From NCBI GenBank assembly GCA_900770185.1, contig CAAGJM010000001.1:1-54814 (forward strand): 54,814 bases of DNA, given 5' to 3'. The stretch comes from Clostridia bacterium. GTDB lineage: Bacteria > Bacillota > Clostridia > Christensenellales > Borkfalkiaceae. Position 1 is the first letter of the stretch; every line of letters begins with the position of its first letter. The notes below the pieces were generated by a model. It saw only the letters and a list, made by a program, of their open reading frames with translations. It was not told the origin of the DNA and searched no databases. The position numbers and the translations under genes were made by a program. Positions 41,671 to 50,367 of this stretch are shown one piece after another.

Positions 41671-41783
41671 TATAAAAGTCAAACCCGCTTCTGCGGAGAT
41701 TCTTCGTTCAAAAAGCATTCGAAGATTTACGAAAGGTTGAAATTTTAAAGTATATGTGTTAAAATAACATGCGGAGATAAAAT

Positions 41784-42440
41784 ATGAACGCAAATTCTAT
41801 AAAAGGCGGGGACATCGCGTCTTTCTACGGCGGCTCGCACGATTTTCTTGTCATGATGAATCTTTACGATTCCGCCGTCCGCTCGCTTAAACTTAAATTC
41901 GAAGTTCTGAATAACGAGTTCAGCGTTTTATACGCCCGCAACCCCATTCACCACATCGAAAGCAGGTTAAAATCCCCCGACAGCATTATCGCTAAACTCA
42001 TAAAAAAGGGCTACCCCGTGACAATAGAGTCGGCAAAAAAGAACGTGAACGACATTGCGGGGGTAAGGGTCGTTTGCCATTATATTGACGACGTATACAG
42101 CGTTGCCGACATGCTTTTACGCCAGACCGATTTGGAAATCGTCAAGCGGCAGGACTATATAAAAACCCCCAACTATAACGGTTACAGGTCGCTTCACCTC
42201 GATATTAAAGTTCCCGTTTATTTATCCGACAGGACGGAATACGTCATTGCGGAAGTGCAAATACGCACCGTCGCAATGGACTTCTGGGCAAGTTTAGAGC
42301 ACGATATCCGCTACAAGGCGGACAAGTCTAAACTTCCGCTCGGCATAAACGAAGAAATGTTGGAGTGTTCTAATAAAATTGCCGAAATAGACGAAAAAAT
42401 GCAGGATATGTATAAGCGTATAAAGGAATCTGAAGAATAA
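41784..42440 (+). CDS. relQ: Small alarmone synthetase (RelQ/YjbM type)
   Basis: A 218-aa (p)ppGpp synthetase without hydrolase or regulatory domains. The synthetase core is clear: IESAKKNVNDIAGVRVVC, YIKTPNYNGYRSLHLDIKVP, the catalytic Glu in VIAEVQIRTVAMDFWASLE and a C-terminal helix that drives tetramer formation. It makes pppGpp or ppGpp from GTP or GDP and ATP during wall or starvation stress. The ribosome binding site is GGAG. The stop shares a base with the capF start, so it is in an operon with nucleotide-sugar genes. Confidence 0.94.
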   Translation: MNANSIKGGDIASFYGGSHDFLVMMNLYDSAVRSLKLKFEVLNNEFSVLYARNPIHHIESRLKSPDSIIAKLIKKGYPVTIESAKKNVNDIAGVRVVCHYIDDVYSVADMLLRQTDLEIVKRQDYIKTPNYNGYRSLHLDIKVPVYLSDRTEYVIAEVQIRTVAMDFWASLEHDIRYKADKSKLPLGINEEMLECSNKIAEIDEKMQDMYKRIKESEE

Positions 42441-43639
42441 TGAAAATTTTGGTTACGGGGGCGAAAGGCTTCGTCGGCAAAAATTTGGTTTGCGCCCTTA
42501 AAAACGTAAAAGACGGAAAAGACAAGACCCGCGGCGTAAAAATAGACGAAGTTTACGAGTACGATATCGACTCTCACGCGGAAGACTTATCGCGCTTTAC
42601 TAAAGATTGCGACTTCGTGTTTAATTTGGCGGGCGTAAACAGACCCAAAACGCAGGAAGAGTTTATGAACGGCAACTTCGGCTTTGCGTCAAACCTTCTA
42701 AGCGAACTTAAAAGCAACAAAAACAAATGCCCCGTAATGCTTTCGTCGTCTGTGCAAGCCACCCTTATCGGCAGATACGACGGCGAGTACGGCAGAAGCA
42801 AACTTGCGGGCGAAGAATTGTTTTTCGATTATCGGAAAGAAACGGGTGCGAAAGTCCTTGTCTACCGCTTCCCGAACCTTTTCGGCAAGTGGTGCAAGCC
42901 TAACTATAACAGCGCGGTCGCTACCTTTTGCTATAACACCGCAAACGATTTGCCCATAACCGTAAGCGACCCGAAAGTTTCGCTCGAGTTACTTTATATC
43001 GACGACTTAATCGACGAAATGTTTTTTGCCTTAAAGGGTAAAGAACATCGCGCCGACTACGACGGGTTAAAGCCCGTTTTTAAAAAGGACGGGAGATATT
43101 GCGCGGCGAAAGTCACCCATAAAGTCACCCTTAAAAAAATCGTAGATTTATTAAACGAGTTTAAGGCGCAACCCGAAACGCTTATCGTTCCCGAAATAAA
43201 GAAGAACGGCTTTGCAAAAAAACTTTATTCGACGTATTTATCGTACCTACCCGAAAATAAAGTCGGTTTCCCCCTTAAAATGAACGTGGACAGCCGCGGC
43301 AGCTTTACCGAACTTATAAAAACGGCAAAATGCGGGCAGGTTTCGGTCAACATATCTAAGCCGGGGATAACTAAGGGCGAGCACTGGCATAACACCAAGT
43401 GGGAGTTTTTTATAGTCGTTTCGGGCAAGGGGCTTATTAAGCAGCGCAAAATCGGCACGGACGAAGTTTTAAATTTCTACGTTTCGGGCGATAAAATCGA
43501 AGCGGTGCACATGCTCCCCGGCTACACCCACAATATTATAAATTTAAGCGACAGCGAAAATTTAGTTACGGTTATGTACGCAAACGAACTTTTCGACCCC
43601 AAGCACCCCGACACGTTCTTTGAAAAGGTGGAAAAATAA
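42440..43639 (+). CDS. capF: UDP-2-acetamido-2,6-dideoxy-hexulose reductase/epimerase (CapF type)
   Basis: A 399-aa bifunctional protein: an N-terminal NAD(P)-binding short-chain epimerase fold (ILVTGAKGFVGKNLVCALK, the YGRSKLAGEE active-site region) and a C-terminal cupin (MNVDSRGSFTELIKTAKCGQ, KPGITKGEHWHNTKWEFF) with the metal ligands in HWHNTKWE. CapF works between CapE and CapG in UDP-N-acetyl-L-fucosamine synthesis for capsule or wall polymers. Its start overlaps the relQ stop by one base. CapE is not in the window. Confidence 0.92.
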   Translation: MKILVTGAKGFVGKNLVCALKNVKDGKDKTRGVKIDEVYEYDIDSHAEDLSRFTKDCDFVFNLAGVNRPKTQEEFMNGNFGFASNLLSELKSNKNKCPVMLSSSVQATLIGRYDGEYGRSKLAGEELFFDYRKETGAKVLVYRFPNLFGKWCKPNYNSAVATFCYNTANDLPITVSDPKVSLELLYIDDLIDEMFFALKGKEHRADYDGLKPVFKKDGRYCAAKVTHKVTLKKIVDLLNEFKAQPETLIVPEIKKNGFAKKLYSTYLSYLPENKVGFPLKMNVDSRGSFTELIKTAKCGQVSVNISKPGITKGEHWHNTKWEFFIVVSGKGLIKQRKIGTDEVLNFYVSGDKIEAVHMLPGYTHNIINLSDSENLVTVMYANELFDPKHPDTFFEKVEK

Positions 43640-43640
43640 T

Positions 43641-44822
43641 ATGGAATTAAACCTTGACTATTCGTCCGTTTCCTTTAAAAACGACGGCAGAATTAAACTT
43701 TTGATAATCGTCGGCACCCGCCCCGAAATAATAAGGCTTGCCGCGGTTATCAACAAATGCCGCAAGTATTTCGACTGCGTTCTCGCCCACACCGGGCAGA
43801 ATTACGACTACAACTTAAACGGCGTGTTCTTTAAAGATTTGCGCATTTTGCCGCCCGACGTATATATGGACGCCGTCGGCGACGATTTGGGCGCGACCGT
43901 CGGCAACATAATAAATTGCTCGTATAAACTTATGAGTAAAATCAAGCCCGACGCACTCCTTATTTTAGGCGACACCAACAGCTGTTTGTCGGCGATAGCG
44001 GCAAAGAGGCTTCATATCCCCATTTTCCACATGGAAGCGGGCAACAGGTGCAAGGACGAGTGCCTGCCCGAAGAAACCAACCGCCGCATAGTCGATATTA
44101 TATCGGACGTAAATATGGCGTACTCGGAACACGCAAGAAAGTACCTTCACGAGTGCGGGCTTCCGAAAGAGCGGGTTTACGTCACGGGCAGTCCTATGGC
44201 GGAAGTGTTGCGCGAAAACCTCCCTTATATATATAAAAGCGACGTTTTAAATCGCCTTAATCTGCGCCCTAAAAAGTATATGCTTTTGTCCGCGCACCGG
44301 GAAGAAAACATCGACACCGAAAAGAATTTTTTGTCTCTTTTTACCGCGATAAACGCGCTTGCAAAAAAATACGATATGCCGATACTTTACTCTTGCCACC
44401 CGCGGAGCAAAAAGCGGCTTACAGAGAGCGGTTTTAAGCTTGACGGCCGCGTTATAATGCACGAGCCGCTCGGCTTTCACGACTATAACGCCCTTCAATA
44501 TAACGCGTATGCCGTCGTATCGGACAGCGGAACCCTCCCCGAAGAGAGCAGTTTTTATATCGGCGAGGGCAAACCCTTTCCCGCGGTTTGCATAAGAACT
44601 TCGACCGAACGCCCCGAAGCGTTGGACAAAGGTTGTTTCGTTCTTGCCGGCATAGACGGCAATTCCCTTTTACAGGCGGTCGATTTAGCCGTTCAGATGG
44701 TTGAAAACGGCGATAACGGCTTAGTGGTCCCCGACTATGCGGACGAAAACGTTTCGACAAAAGTCGTTAAAATAATTCAGTCGTACGTAAACGCAGTCAA
44801 CAAATTCGTTTGGAGAAAATAA
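43641..44822 (+). CDS. wecB: UDP-N-acetylglucosamine 2-epimerase, non-hydrolysing (WecB/CapG type)
   Basis: A 393-aa enzyme with the GT-B fold. Diagnostic parts: LLIIVGTRPEIIRLAAVI, LAHTGQNYDYN, LILGDTNSCLSAIAAKR and VVSDSGTLPEESSF. Next to CapF it most likely does the final 2-epimerisation that yields UDP-L-FucNAc (CapG role) rather than the ManNAc role. The ATG at 43641 follows the capF stop by 1 bp; the longer frame upstream only repeats the capF end. The gene ends before a strong terminator. Confidence 0.92.
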   Translation: MELNLDYSSVSFKNDGRIKLLIIVGTRPEIIRLAAVINKCRKYFDCVLAHTGQNYDYNLNGVFFKDLRILPPDVYMDAVGDDLGATVGNIINCSYKLMSKIKPDALLILGDTNSCLSAIAAKRLHIPIFHMEAGNRCKDECLPEETNRRIVDIISDVNMAYSEHARKYLHECGLPKERVYVTGSPMAEVLRENLPYIYKSDVLNRLNLRPKKYMLLSAHREENIDTEKNFLSLFTAINALAKKYDMPILYSCHPRSKKRLTESGFKLDGRVIMHEPLGFHDYNALQYNAYAVVSDSGTLPEESSFYIGEGKPFPAVCIRTSTERPEALDKGCFVLAGIDGNSLLQAVDLAVQMVENGDNGLVVPDYADENVSTKVVKIIQSYVNAVNKFVWRK

Positions 44823-44826
44823 AAAT

Positions 44827-44863
44827 AAAAAACGACGCCGCTTGTTTGCGGCGTCGTTTTTTA
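44827..44863. terminator. Strong terminator after the wecB-type gene
   Basis: Perfect 15-bp stem (44827-44841 with 44848-44862) with A- and T-runs; works on both strands. Confidence 0.9.
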
Positions 44864-44867
44864 TTCG

Positions 44868-44985
44868 GCGGCGGGAGCGAGCCCCCGCCCTACGTTGAGT
44901 TTGCAAGTTATATACAGACCGTCCGCATTAAACCCCGTCTTCGTTTCCACGAGATATTTCGCTTGCGCTCAATATGACAGTGGTT
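44868..44985 (-). repeat. Composite A-B dispersed repeat, copy 3 (reversed)
   Basis: Reverse strand reads TCATATTGAGCGCAAGCGAA, ATATCTCGTGGAAACGAAG, then the GTAGGGCGGGGGCTCGCTCC hairpin part ending in CGCCGCC. It fills most of the gap between the terminator and the CrtI-like gene. Confidence 0.8.
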
Positions 44986-45012
44986 CGTAGCGGTAATGCC
45001 TACGGCGACCCG
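44986..45012 (-). repeat. Partial C-type module
   Basis: GGTTCGTAGCGGTAATGCC is the reverse of the GGCGTTACCGCTACG part of the 57-bp repeat at 31268, with one change. Confidence 0.5.
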
Positions 45013-45036
45013 CTTTTTAACTTTTTTTATAGAAAC

Positions 45037-46551
45037 TTACGATTTCTGGGCGCGGTACAATACCCTTTTTATAATGCGCGCGAAGATAAAGTTTTCGCTT
45101 AGCGCGTGCTTTTTTATAATAAATTCGGCGGCTTTTTTGCCCGCCCGCGAAGCGCACGGAAGCCCGCCCGGCAGCATTTGCCATTGCGACGCGAGCGAGG
45201 CGTTCTTAACCCCCGCTATTTTACTGCCCGTAATTTTGGGGATTTTTAGGGGAGGCAGGCTGTATGCCATAAATTCGCCGTTTTCGCTTCCCAAAAAGCG
45301 GTTGTAAGTTGCGGGCGACCAACTGTCGACAATAAACAACTTTCCGCTAAGCTCGGGGTAAAAACTCTCTATCGCTTTAATTTGCGCGCTACAAATCTGC
45401 GTTTTTAATTCGTTATACTTTTCTTTGTCGGCGTTATATAATTCAATAAACTTTTTCGCCTCTTCTTCGGTTAAAAAGGATAGCGTCTGAATTAAATTCC
45501 GCCCGTCGGGCGAAAAGTATTTTTCGTGCGAAAATTCGCGCAGTTTAAGCCTAACGGAGCCTAAAATTTTACCGAGTTTATCGCTTACGGGGATAACCCG
45601 CGTGCCTTTGAACGGAAGGGTGTCCGCATTAACGCCTATCGCCGCGTGGAAAGCGGAAAATCTTAAAGCTAAACTATCTTTTTCGCACCTGACAACGCCT
45701 CGGGGCTTAGGGCGGCGCAACAATTTATTGAAAGAGGTATCCAAATCGGTCGCGAAAACGTAATAGTCCGCCGAGGCGATTTCGCCGTCCTCAAACTCAA
45801 CGGAACTTACTTTTCCGTCCGCAATTTCCGCTTTTACGGCGGTTTTATTCGTTTCTATTTTTCCGCCTAAGTCTAAAAGCCGCTTTTTAATTCCGCTTGC
45901 CGCCTTGAACGAGCCGCCCTCTATAAGCCCGCCGTTTTCGCCCGCAAAATTCGCAAACGCCATAATAAGCGCAAGGGCGGAAAAGGGCGCGCCGATAAAA
46001 TCGGTAAAAAAGTCTTTTAAAAGGGGGTGTCTGAATCTGTCCGCAAGTTCGCCGAGCGTCATCGAATGATATTTAATTATATACGGCATCGCCGCCGCCC
46101 GGATTAAAAAAGTCGAAGGGTTGTCGTGATTTTTGCCGGATATCCCCATTGCTTTCCTGACGGACTTTACCGCGCGGATAAAGCTTACTATCTCCTTTTT
46201 GTCTTCGGGGGAAACGTCAAGCATTTTTTTAAGGGTAAAGTCGGGGTTCACGGATAGGGGGACTTCGCGCCCGTCAAGTTCGCTTACGTATAAACTATCT
46301 TGCTGATAGGTGACGGCGTCGTCTAAAATACCCGTTTCTTTCCATATTTTATATTGTTTGGTGACGGGGTTCGTGCCGGTCAGCCAGTGGATGCAGTTGT
46401 CTATTAAAAAGCCGTCTTTTTTCCACCCCGTCAAATTACCGCCGACGACGTGCGATTTTTCGTATACCGTAACGTCAAACCCTTGTTTTTTTAAATAAAT
46501 CGCGCTCGTAAGTCCCGCAACGCCGCCGCCTATAACAATAACCGATGCCAT
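45037..46551 (-). CDS. Phytoene desaturase-like FAD-dependent oxidoreductase (CrtI family)
   Basis: A 504-aa flavoprotein. The N-terminal dinucleotide-binding motif VIVIGGGVAGLTSAIYLKK is followed by VYEKSHVVGGNLTGWKKDG, which is typical of the CrtI/carotenoid-type amine-oxidase group. C-terminal FAD contact is in LASQWQMLPGGLPCASRAGK. No other carotenoid genes are present, so its substrate (isoprenoid or other) is unknown. The ribosome binding site is GGAGAA on the minus strand. Divergent from the HNH gene. Confidence 0.87.
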   Translation of the reverse strand: MASVIVIGGGVAGLTSAIYLKKQGFDVTVYEKSHVVGGNLTGWKKDGFLIDNCIHWLTGTNPVTKQYKIWKETGILDDAVTYQQDSLYVSELDGREVPLSVNPDFTLKKMLDVSPEDKKEIVSFIRAVKSVRKAMGISGKNHDNPSTFLIRAAAMPYIIKYHSMTLGELADRFRHPLLKDFFTDFIGAPFSALALIMAFANFAGENGGLIEGGSFKAASGIKKRLLDLGGKIETNKTAVKAEIADGKVSSVEFEDGEIASADYYVFATDLDTSFNKLLRRPKPRGVVRCEKDSLALRFSAFHAAIGVNADTLPFKGTRVIPVSDKLGKILGSVRLKLREFSHEKYFSPDGRNLIQTLSFLTEEEAKKFIELYNADKEKYNELKTQICSAQIKAIESFYPELSGKLFIVDSWSPATYNRFLGSENGEFMAYSLPPLKIPKITGSKIAGVKNASLASQWQMLPGGLPCASRAGKKAAEFIIKKHALSENFIFARIIKRVLYRAQKS

Positions 46552-46660
46552 AATTCTCCTTTGCCGAGCAAAATAACGGCGGTTAATTATCGCGTTTATC
46601 CCGCACGGCTACGTAAATTATGGGTTTGACTAAAAAAAATTATACGGTTTTTATTAAATA

Positions 46661-46678
46661 TGCTATAATTTTTGCATG
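46661..46678 (+). promoter_or_regulatory. Extended -10 promoter of the HNH gene, leaderless configuration
   Basis: TGC followed by TATAAT (46664-46669), 6 nt and ATG at 46676. No good -35 is seen, and the extended TGn may compensate. Confidence 0.6.
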
Positions 46679-47143
46679 GAAAATTTTAAGCTTAAATTCA
46701 ATTTAATTCCGTCGGGCGCGTTCAACAATAACTTGCGCGCGCTTTTTTCCCGCGCGGCGTGGGACTATATCCGTAAAGACGCTTACGAGCGGGCAAACCA
46801 CAGGTGCAGCATTTGCGGCGCGCCGTCAAAGCGTCTCGAAGCGCACGAAGTGTGGGAGTTTGACGAAAAAAATATGGTGCAGCGGCTTAAAGACGTCATC
46901 GCCGTTTGTCCCGCATGCCACGGCGTAATACACATAAACCGCACGCAGGCGGTCGGCAGGGAAGACGGAGCGATTAAGCATTTTATGAAAGTGAACGGCG
47001 CGACTTTCGGCGAGTATATAAAAGAACTCGATAAAGCAAACCTTGAAAATAAACGCCTTTCCCGCTTAGGGGACGAATGGGCGCTCGATTTAACGTGGCT
47101 TAAAAGGTTTATTCCCGACGATGACGTCGGGAATAAAAAGTAA
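46676..47143 (+). CDS. HNH endonuclease-like protein
   Basis: A 155-aa protein with one HNH fold. Zinc-binding pairs are CSIC (44, 47) and CPACH (78, 81); the active-site His is in LEAHEVWEF (H57) and the second in CHGVIHINRT (H82, H86). The N and C extensions are unlike those of homing endonucleases or restriction enzymes I know. It has no obvious partner methylase or phage genes nearby. The mRNA is predicted to be leaderless. Nuclease activity is inferred from the fold only. Confidence 0.78.
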   Translation: MENFKLKFNLIPSGAFNNNLRALFSRAAWDYIRKDAYERANHRCSICGAPSKRLEAHEVWEFDEKNMVQRLKDVIAVCPACHGVIHINRTQAVGREDGAIKHFMKVNGATFGEYIKELDKANLENKRLSRLGDEWALDLTWLKRFIPDDDVGNKK

Positions 47144-47302
47144 AAGGGGCAAAGTCTAAATGATTTCAACGGCAATGTTTACGCGTTAAAGGGCGTGTGT
47201 CGTTTGTGTAATATTGTTTTAATGTTCTTAAACAATTTGACAAGGCGCGGGTGGAAGAATATAATTGTTCCCGAAAAAGAGAAAATTTTTTTTAAAAATT
47301 TC

Positions 47303-47358
47303 GGCTCACGTTTTTTCTTACTAAAACGTGAGCCGCGGTTCGTGCAGAACCGCGGCTC
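47303..47358 (+). promoter_or_regulatory. Leader with two mutually exclusive hairpins
   Basis: GGCTCACGTTTT (47303-47314) pairs with AAAACGTGAGCC (47323-47334). GAGCCGCGGTTC (47330-47341) pairs with GAACCGCGGCTC (47347-47358). Positions 47330-47334 belong to both stems, so the two cannot form at once. No T-run follows. It lies 44 bp before the BspA-like gene. Confidence 0.55.
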
Positions 47359-47401
47359 ATAAATCATACAGATATAAAAACTTTATAAGAAGGAGAGTTT
47401 T

Positions 47402-49543
47402 ATGAAAAAGCTTTTAGTCTTAATTTTGTCGCTTGTTGCGGCGATAACGGCAATGCTTTCGCTTGCCGCGTGCGACGATAGCTCGAATTCGGGCGGCGGC
47501 TCCACCGTTACCGACGGCGACAAATCAAGCGACAATAGCGGCGGTTCGCAGGGCGGTTCCGGTTCCGAAACGGGCGGCGGAAGCGGTGAAACGCCGGAAC
47601 ACGCTCATACTTTCAACCAAAAAGTTGCCGAAGCAAAATATCTTGCAACCGAAGCAACTTGTGAAAAAAAGGCAACTTACTATTATAGTTGCGCTTGCGG
47701 CGAAAAGGGAACTGCAACCTTTGAAAGCGGCGAATTAGCCGACCACCCTTATAACGACGAGTGGTTCAGCGACGAAGATAACCACTATCGTAAATCAACT
47801 TGCATTCACGCGGTTGTTAAGGATAAAGCGGCGCACTCTTATAACGCAAACGGCGTATGCGCGGTTTGCAACCGCCGTAAACCGTCGGAAGGGTTAAAGT
47901 ATGCTTATAACCCCGTAAAAGGCGAGTATAACGTATCGGGGATAGGTTCGTGTACCGACGCGACCGTCGTAATTCCTTCAAAGTATAACGGTAAACCGGT
48001 GACGAGTATAGGCAGCTTGGAAAACTCTGCGGGATATCTGGAAGACAAGCCTTTTGAAGATTGCACTTCGATTGAAAGCGTAATTATACCCGGTACCGTA
48101 ACCCGTATACTCGATTATGCGTTTTACGGCTGTAGTTCCCTTAGTAGCGTAGTTATATCAGACGGCGTAACTTATATAGGCGATCAAGCGTTTGCCGATT
48201 GCCACTCGCTAAGTACCGTTATTCTTCCCGACAGCCTTACCTATATGGGAGACAACGTGTTCTATGAGTGCAATGCGCTTGAAGGTTTCGAAGATGGCGG
48301 ACTCAGATATTTCGGCAATGAAAGTAACCCCTACGTTGCGTTAATAAGTCCGAGATTTGACACCTTACTCGAATGTAAAATAAATGAAAATTGTAAATTT
48401 ATTTGCGGAAACCATAGAGGCGGAACGTTCGCAGATTGCCGGAACCTTAAAAGCGTCGTCATTCCCGACAGCGTGATAGGCATAAGCAGCGGTATGTTCA
48501 TAAATTGCCCGGCAATGAACTATACGGAAAGTGAAAACGCATTATATCTTGGCAACGAAGAAAACCCTTACCTCGTGTTGGTGAAGGCAGTAAGCACAAA
48601 TATTACCTCTTGCACAATCAACGATAAGTGCAAATTTGTTCTCGATGAAGCGTTCAAAGGGTGCAATATTGCGAGAGTAGATTTTCCCGCCGACGTGATA
48701 AGTATAGGCGATTACGCTTTTCAGAATTGCTCTATGCTTGAGTTTGTAGTGGCGGGCGTAAGCTTGCAAAATATAGGCGATCATGCTTTTGAGAATTGCC
48801 CTGTACTTATGGGTGTGTGGGACGCAACCGGACTTAAACGTATAGGCAGTAACGCATTTGATGGGTGCAATAGAATGAGTGAAATAGCCTTGCCGGATGG
48901 TTTGACGGAGATCGGCTCGTATGCGTTCAATAATTGCAGTTCGCTTGAAACTATAACTATTCCGAGCGGCTTGACAAAAATAAACAAATCAACGTTTTCC
49001 GGTTGTAGTAAACTTACGAGTATTGTCATTCCCGACAGCGTTACGTATATCGGCAAATATGCGTTCGACGCTTGCGCTGCGCTAACGAGTGTGAATATCC
49101 CGGACGGCGTGACGAGTATTAGCGACGGCGTGTTCAGCGGATGCACTAAACTTACAAGCGTCGTTATTCCCAACGGCGTGACGAGTATAGGTAATTGTGC
49201 GTTCTACGGTAGCGGTATTATAAGCATCGATATCCCCGAAAGCGTAGAGAGCATCGGCTCAGGAGCTTTCGGCGCGTGCATTTCGCTTAAAAACATCACT
49301 ATTCCTTATAAAGTTACGGCTATAGAAAGCGAGATGTTTGAAGATTGCGCGGCGCTTGAGAGCGTACAATTAAGTACGAGTACTATAGGTTGGCGCGCAT
49401 TTTGGAAATGTAAAAAACTTGCGGAAATTCATTATACCGGTACTATTGAGGAATGGGAAAACGGAAACAAAGGCTATGAATGGAATCTTAGCATGTATTC
49501 CCCTTGTACGGTAAAATGCAGTGACGGCGACATATATGCTTAA
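47402..49543 (+). CDS. BspA-like leucine-rich repeat surface lipoprotein
   Basis: A 713-aa lipoprotein. Signal and lipobox end LAAC (Cys 24), then a Ser/Gly/Thr-rich linker of about 40 residues and a domain with HAHTFNQKVAEAKY and YYYSCACGEKGTA (about 66-140) that contains CxxC-like pairs. The rest (about 165-690) is a row of LRR_5/BspA repeats of the form TSIGDYAFQNCSMLEFV or SVTYIGKYAFDACAALTSV, each about 23 residues. Two inserts carry the FGNESNPYVAL-type motif. Such proteins sit on the cell surface and bind host or other cells or glycans. Ribosome binding site AAGGAG, and a long structured leader. Confidence 0.9.
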   Translation: MKKLLVLILSLVAAITAMLSLAACDDSSNSGGGSTVTDGDKSSDNSGGSQGGSGSETGGGSGETPEHAHTFNQKVAEAKYLATEATCEKKATYYYSCACGEKGTATFESGELADHPYNDEWFSDEDNHYRKSTCIHAVVKDKAAHSYNANGVCAVCNRRKPSEGLKYAYNPVKGEYNVSGIGSCTDATVVIPSKYNGKPVTSIGSLENSAGYLEDKPFEDCTSIESVIIPGTVTRILDYAFYGCSSLSSVVISDGVTYIGDQAFADCHSLSTVILPDSLTYMGDNVFYECNALEGFEDGGLRYFGNESNPYVALISPRFDTLLECKINENCKFICGNHRGGTFADCRNLKSVVIPDSVIGISSGMFINCPAMNYTESENALYLGNEENPYLVLVKAVSTNITSCTINDKCKFVLDEAFKGCNIARVDFPADVISIGDYAFQNCSMLEFVVAGVSLQNIGDHAFENCPVLMGVWDATGLKRIGSNAFDGCNRMSEIALPDGLTEIGSYAFNNCSSLETITIPSGLTKINKSTFSGCSKLTSIVIPDSVTYIGKYAFDACAALTSVNIPDGVTSISDGVFSGCTKLTSVVIPNGVTSIGNCAFYGSGIISIDIPESVESIGSGAFGACISLKNITIPYKVTAIESEMFEDCAALESVQLSTSTIGWRAFWKCKKLAEIHYTGTIEEWENGNKGYEWNLSMYSPCTVKCSDGDIYA

Positions 49544-49567
49544 GTTTCATAAAAAAATATAGAAATT

Positions 49568-49605
49568 ACGGGCTCGGCAAACTTGCCGAGCCCGTTTTGT
49601 TTTGC
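49568..49605 (+). terminator. Terminator after the BspA-like gene
   Basis: ACGGGCTCGGCAA (49568-49580) with TTGCCGAGCCCGT (49583-49595), then TTTTGTTTT. Confidence 0.9.
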
Positions 49606-49661
49606 GGCTACGTAGCGTTTGGCAGTGCGTCGCGTGCGCCGCCCCATACGGATATGCCGTT

Positions 49662-49837
49662 TGTCATTCTGAACGAAGTGAAGAATCTCCGCGGAAGCGA
49701 AAACGGGCGTTAAGGGCGGTATAAGCCCACCTTGTGTAAAGGTGGGTGGCACGGCGTAGCCGTGACGGAAGGATTGGCTGGTTCTAATATGAAAATGCAG
49801 CGTGCCGCTTAGATCCTTCGACAAGCTCAGGATGACG
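49662..49837. repeat. Inverted A-arm pair with two inner hairpins
   Basis: Arms TGTCATTCTGAACGAAGTGA (49662-) and AGATCCTTCGACAAGCTCAG (49811-) pair imperfectly. Inside are CCCACCTT-GTGT-AAAGGTGGG and CACGGCGTAGCCGTG. The arm is of the widespread TCCTTCGACAAGCTCAGGA type. Confidence 0.75.
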
Positions 49838-49844
49838 GGAAGTT

Positions 49845-49969
49845 GTGTCATATTGAGCGCAGTGAAATATCTCGCGGAAGCGAAAACGGTCGTTAAATAT
49901 AGGCGTTAAATATAGGCGGAGTTTATTTAACAAGTAAACTTAATGTAGGGAAGGGGCTTGCTCCTTCCG
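49845..49969 (+). repeat. Composite A-B dispersed repeat, copy 4
   Basis: A part TGTCATATTGAGCGCAGTGA, ATATCTCGCGGAAGCGAAA; B part AATGTAGGGAAGGGGCTTGC followed by TCCTTCCG. The hairpin arms are GGAAGG/CCTTCC here, in place of GGCGGG/CCCGCC in copies 1-3. Confidence 0.8.
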
Positions 49970-50243
49970 TAATTTTGTGTATAATGCGCCTAACGGATAG
50001 ATGTTTCGACTGCGCTAACGCTCCGCTATTCGGCGATTAACGCTAACGCGTAAAAACTTCTTGCAAGTAAAGTGTTTAACTCGCTGCGCCAACATGGCGG
50101 GAGATAATTTTTATATAAAATCAGCAATCCCCCCCCGATGTGTTTCCGCAAAGGCATCCCCCTTTTAATGCACGGCTAACCCCGAAACTTTTAAACTTTG
50201 TAAAATTTTTTAAATAATTTGTAAATAAAATTATATAAAACCC

Positions 50244-50271
50244 TTGACAAATTTAAAAATAGGATTATAAT
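50244..50271 (+). promoter_or_regulatory. Promoter of the RHH gene (and possibly clpB)
   Basis: TTGACA (50244-50249), 16-bp spacer, TATAAT (50266-50271): both boxes are consensus. Confidence 0.85.
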
Positions 50272-50295
50272 AGAGGCGCAATAAGGAAATAAAGA

Positions 50296-50337
50296 GCTTT
50301 GCGGGGGCAACACCCCGAAAGCAATTACTTAAAGTAA
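50296..50337 (+). promoter_or_regulatory. Leader hairpin plus TTACTT-A-AAGTAA dyad
   Basis: GCTTT-GC-GGGG (50296-50306) pairs with CCCC-G-AAAGC (50313-50322). A 13-bp dyad TTACTTAAAGTAA (50325-50337) follows. A related dyad ATTACTCAGGTAAT occurs at 51033-51046 ahead of clpB, so both could be sites for the protein encoded between them. Confidence 0.4.
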
Positions 50338-50367
50338 AAGATAAAATATCGCCAAAAGGAGGCAGGT

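Larger units (their letters stand above)
49606..50220. repeat. Repeat-rich intergenic region
   Basis: The gap of about 820 bp between the BspA-like gene and the RHH gene has no supported gene. It holds an inverted A-arm pair (49662-49837), an A-B composite copy (49845-49969), a loose copy of the TGCGCCTAACGG...TGTTTCGACTGCGC half (about 49980-50018), a segment AAAACTTCTTGCAAG near 50054 that may be a decayed piece of the multi-hairpin element, and a decayed C-run module (about 50130-50165). Confidence 0.7.

Noticed and set aside
43620..43640. Upstream start for the wecB-type gene
   Set aside because: The seven extra codons only read the end of capF in another frame; ATG 43641 gives the normal N terminus.
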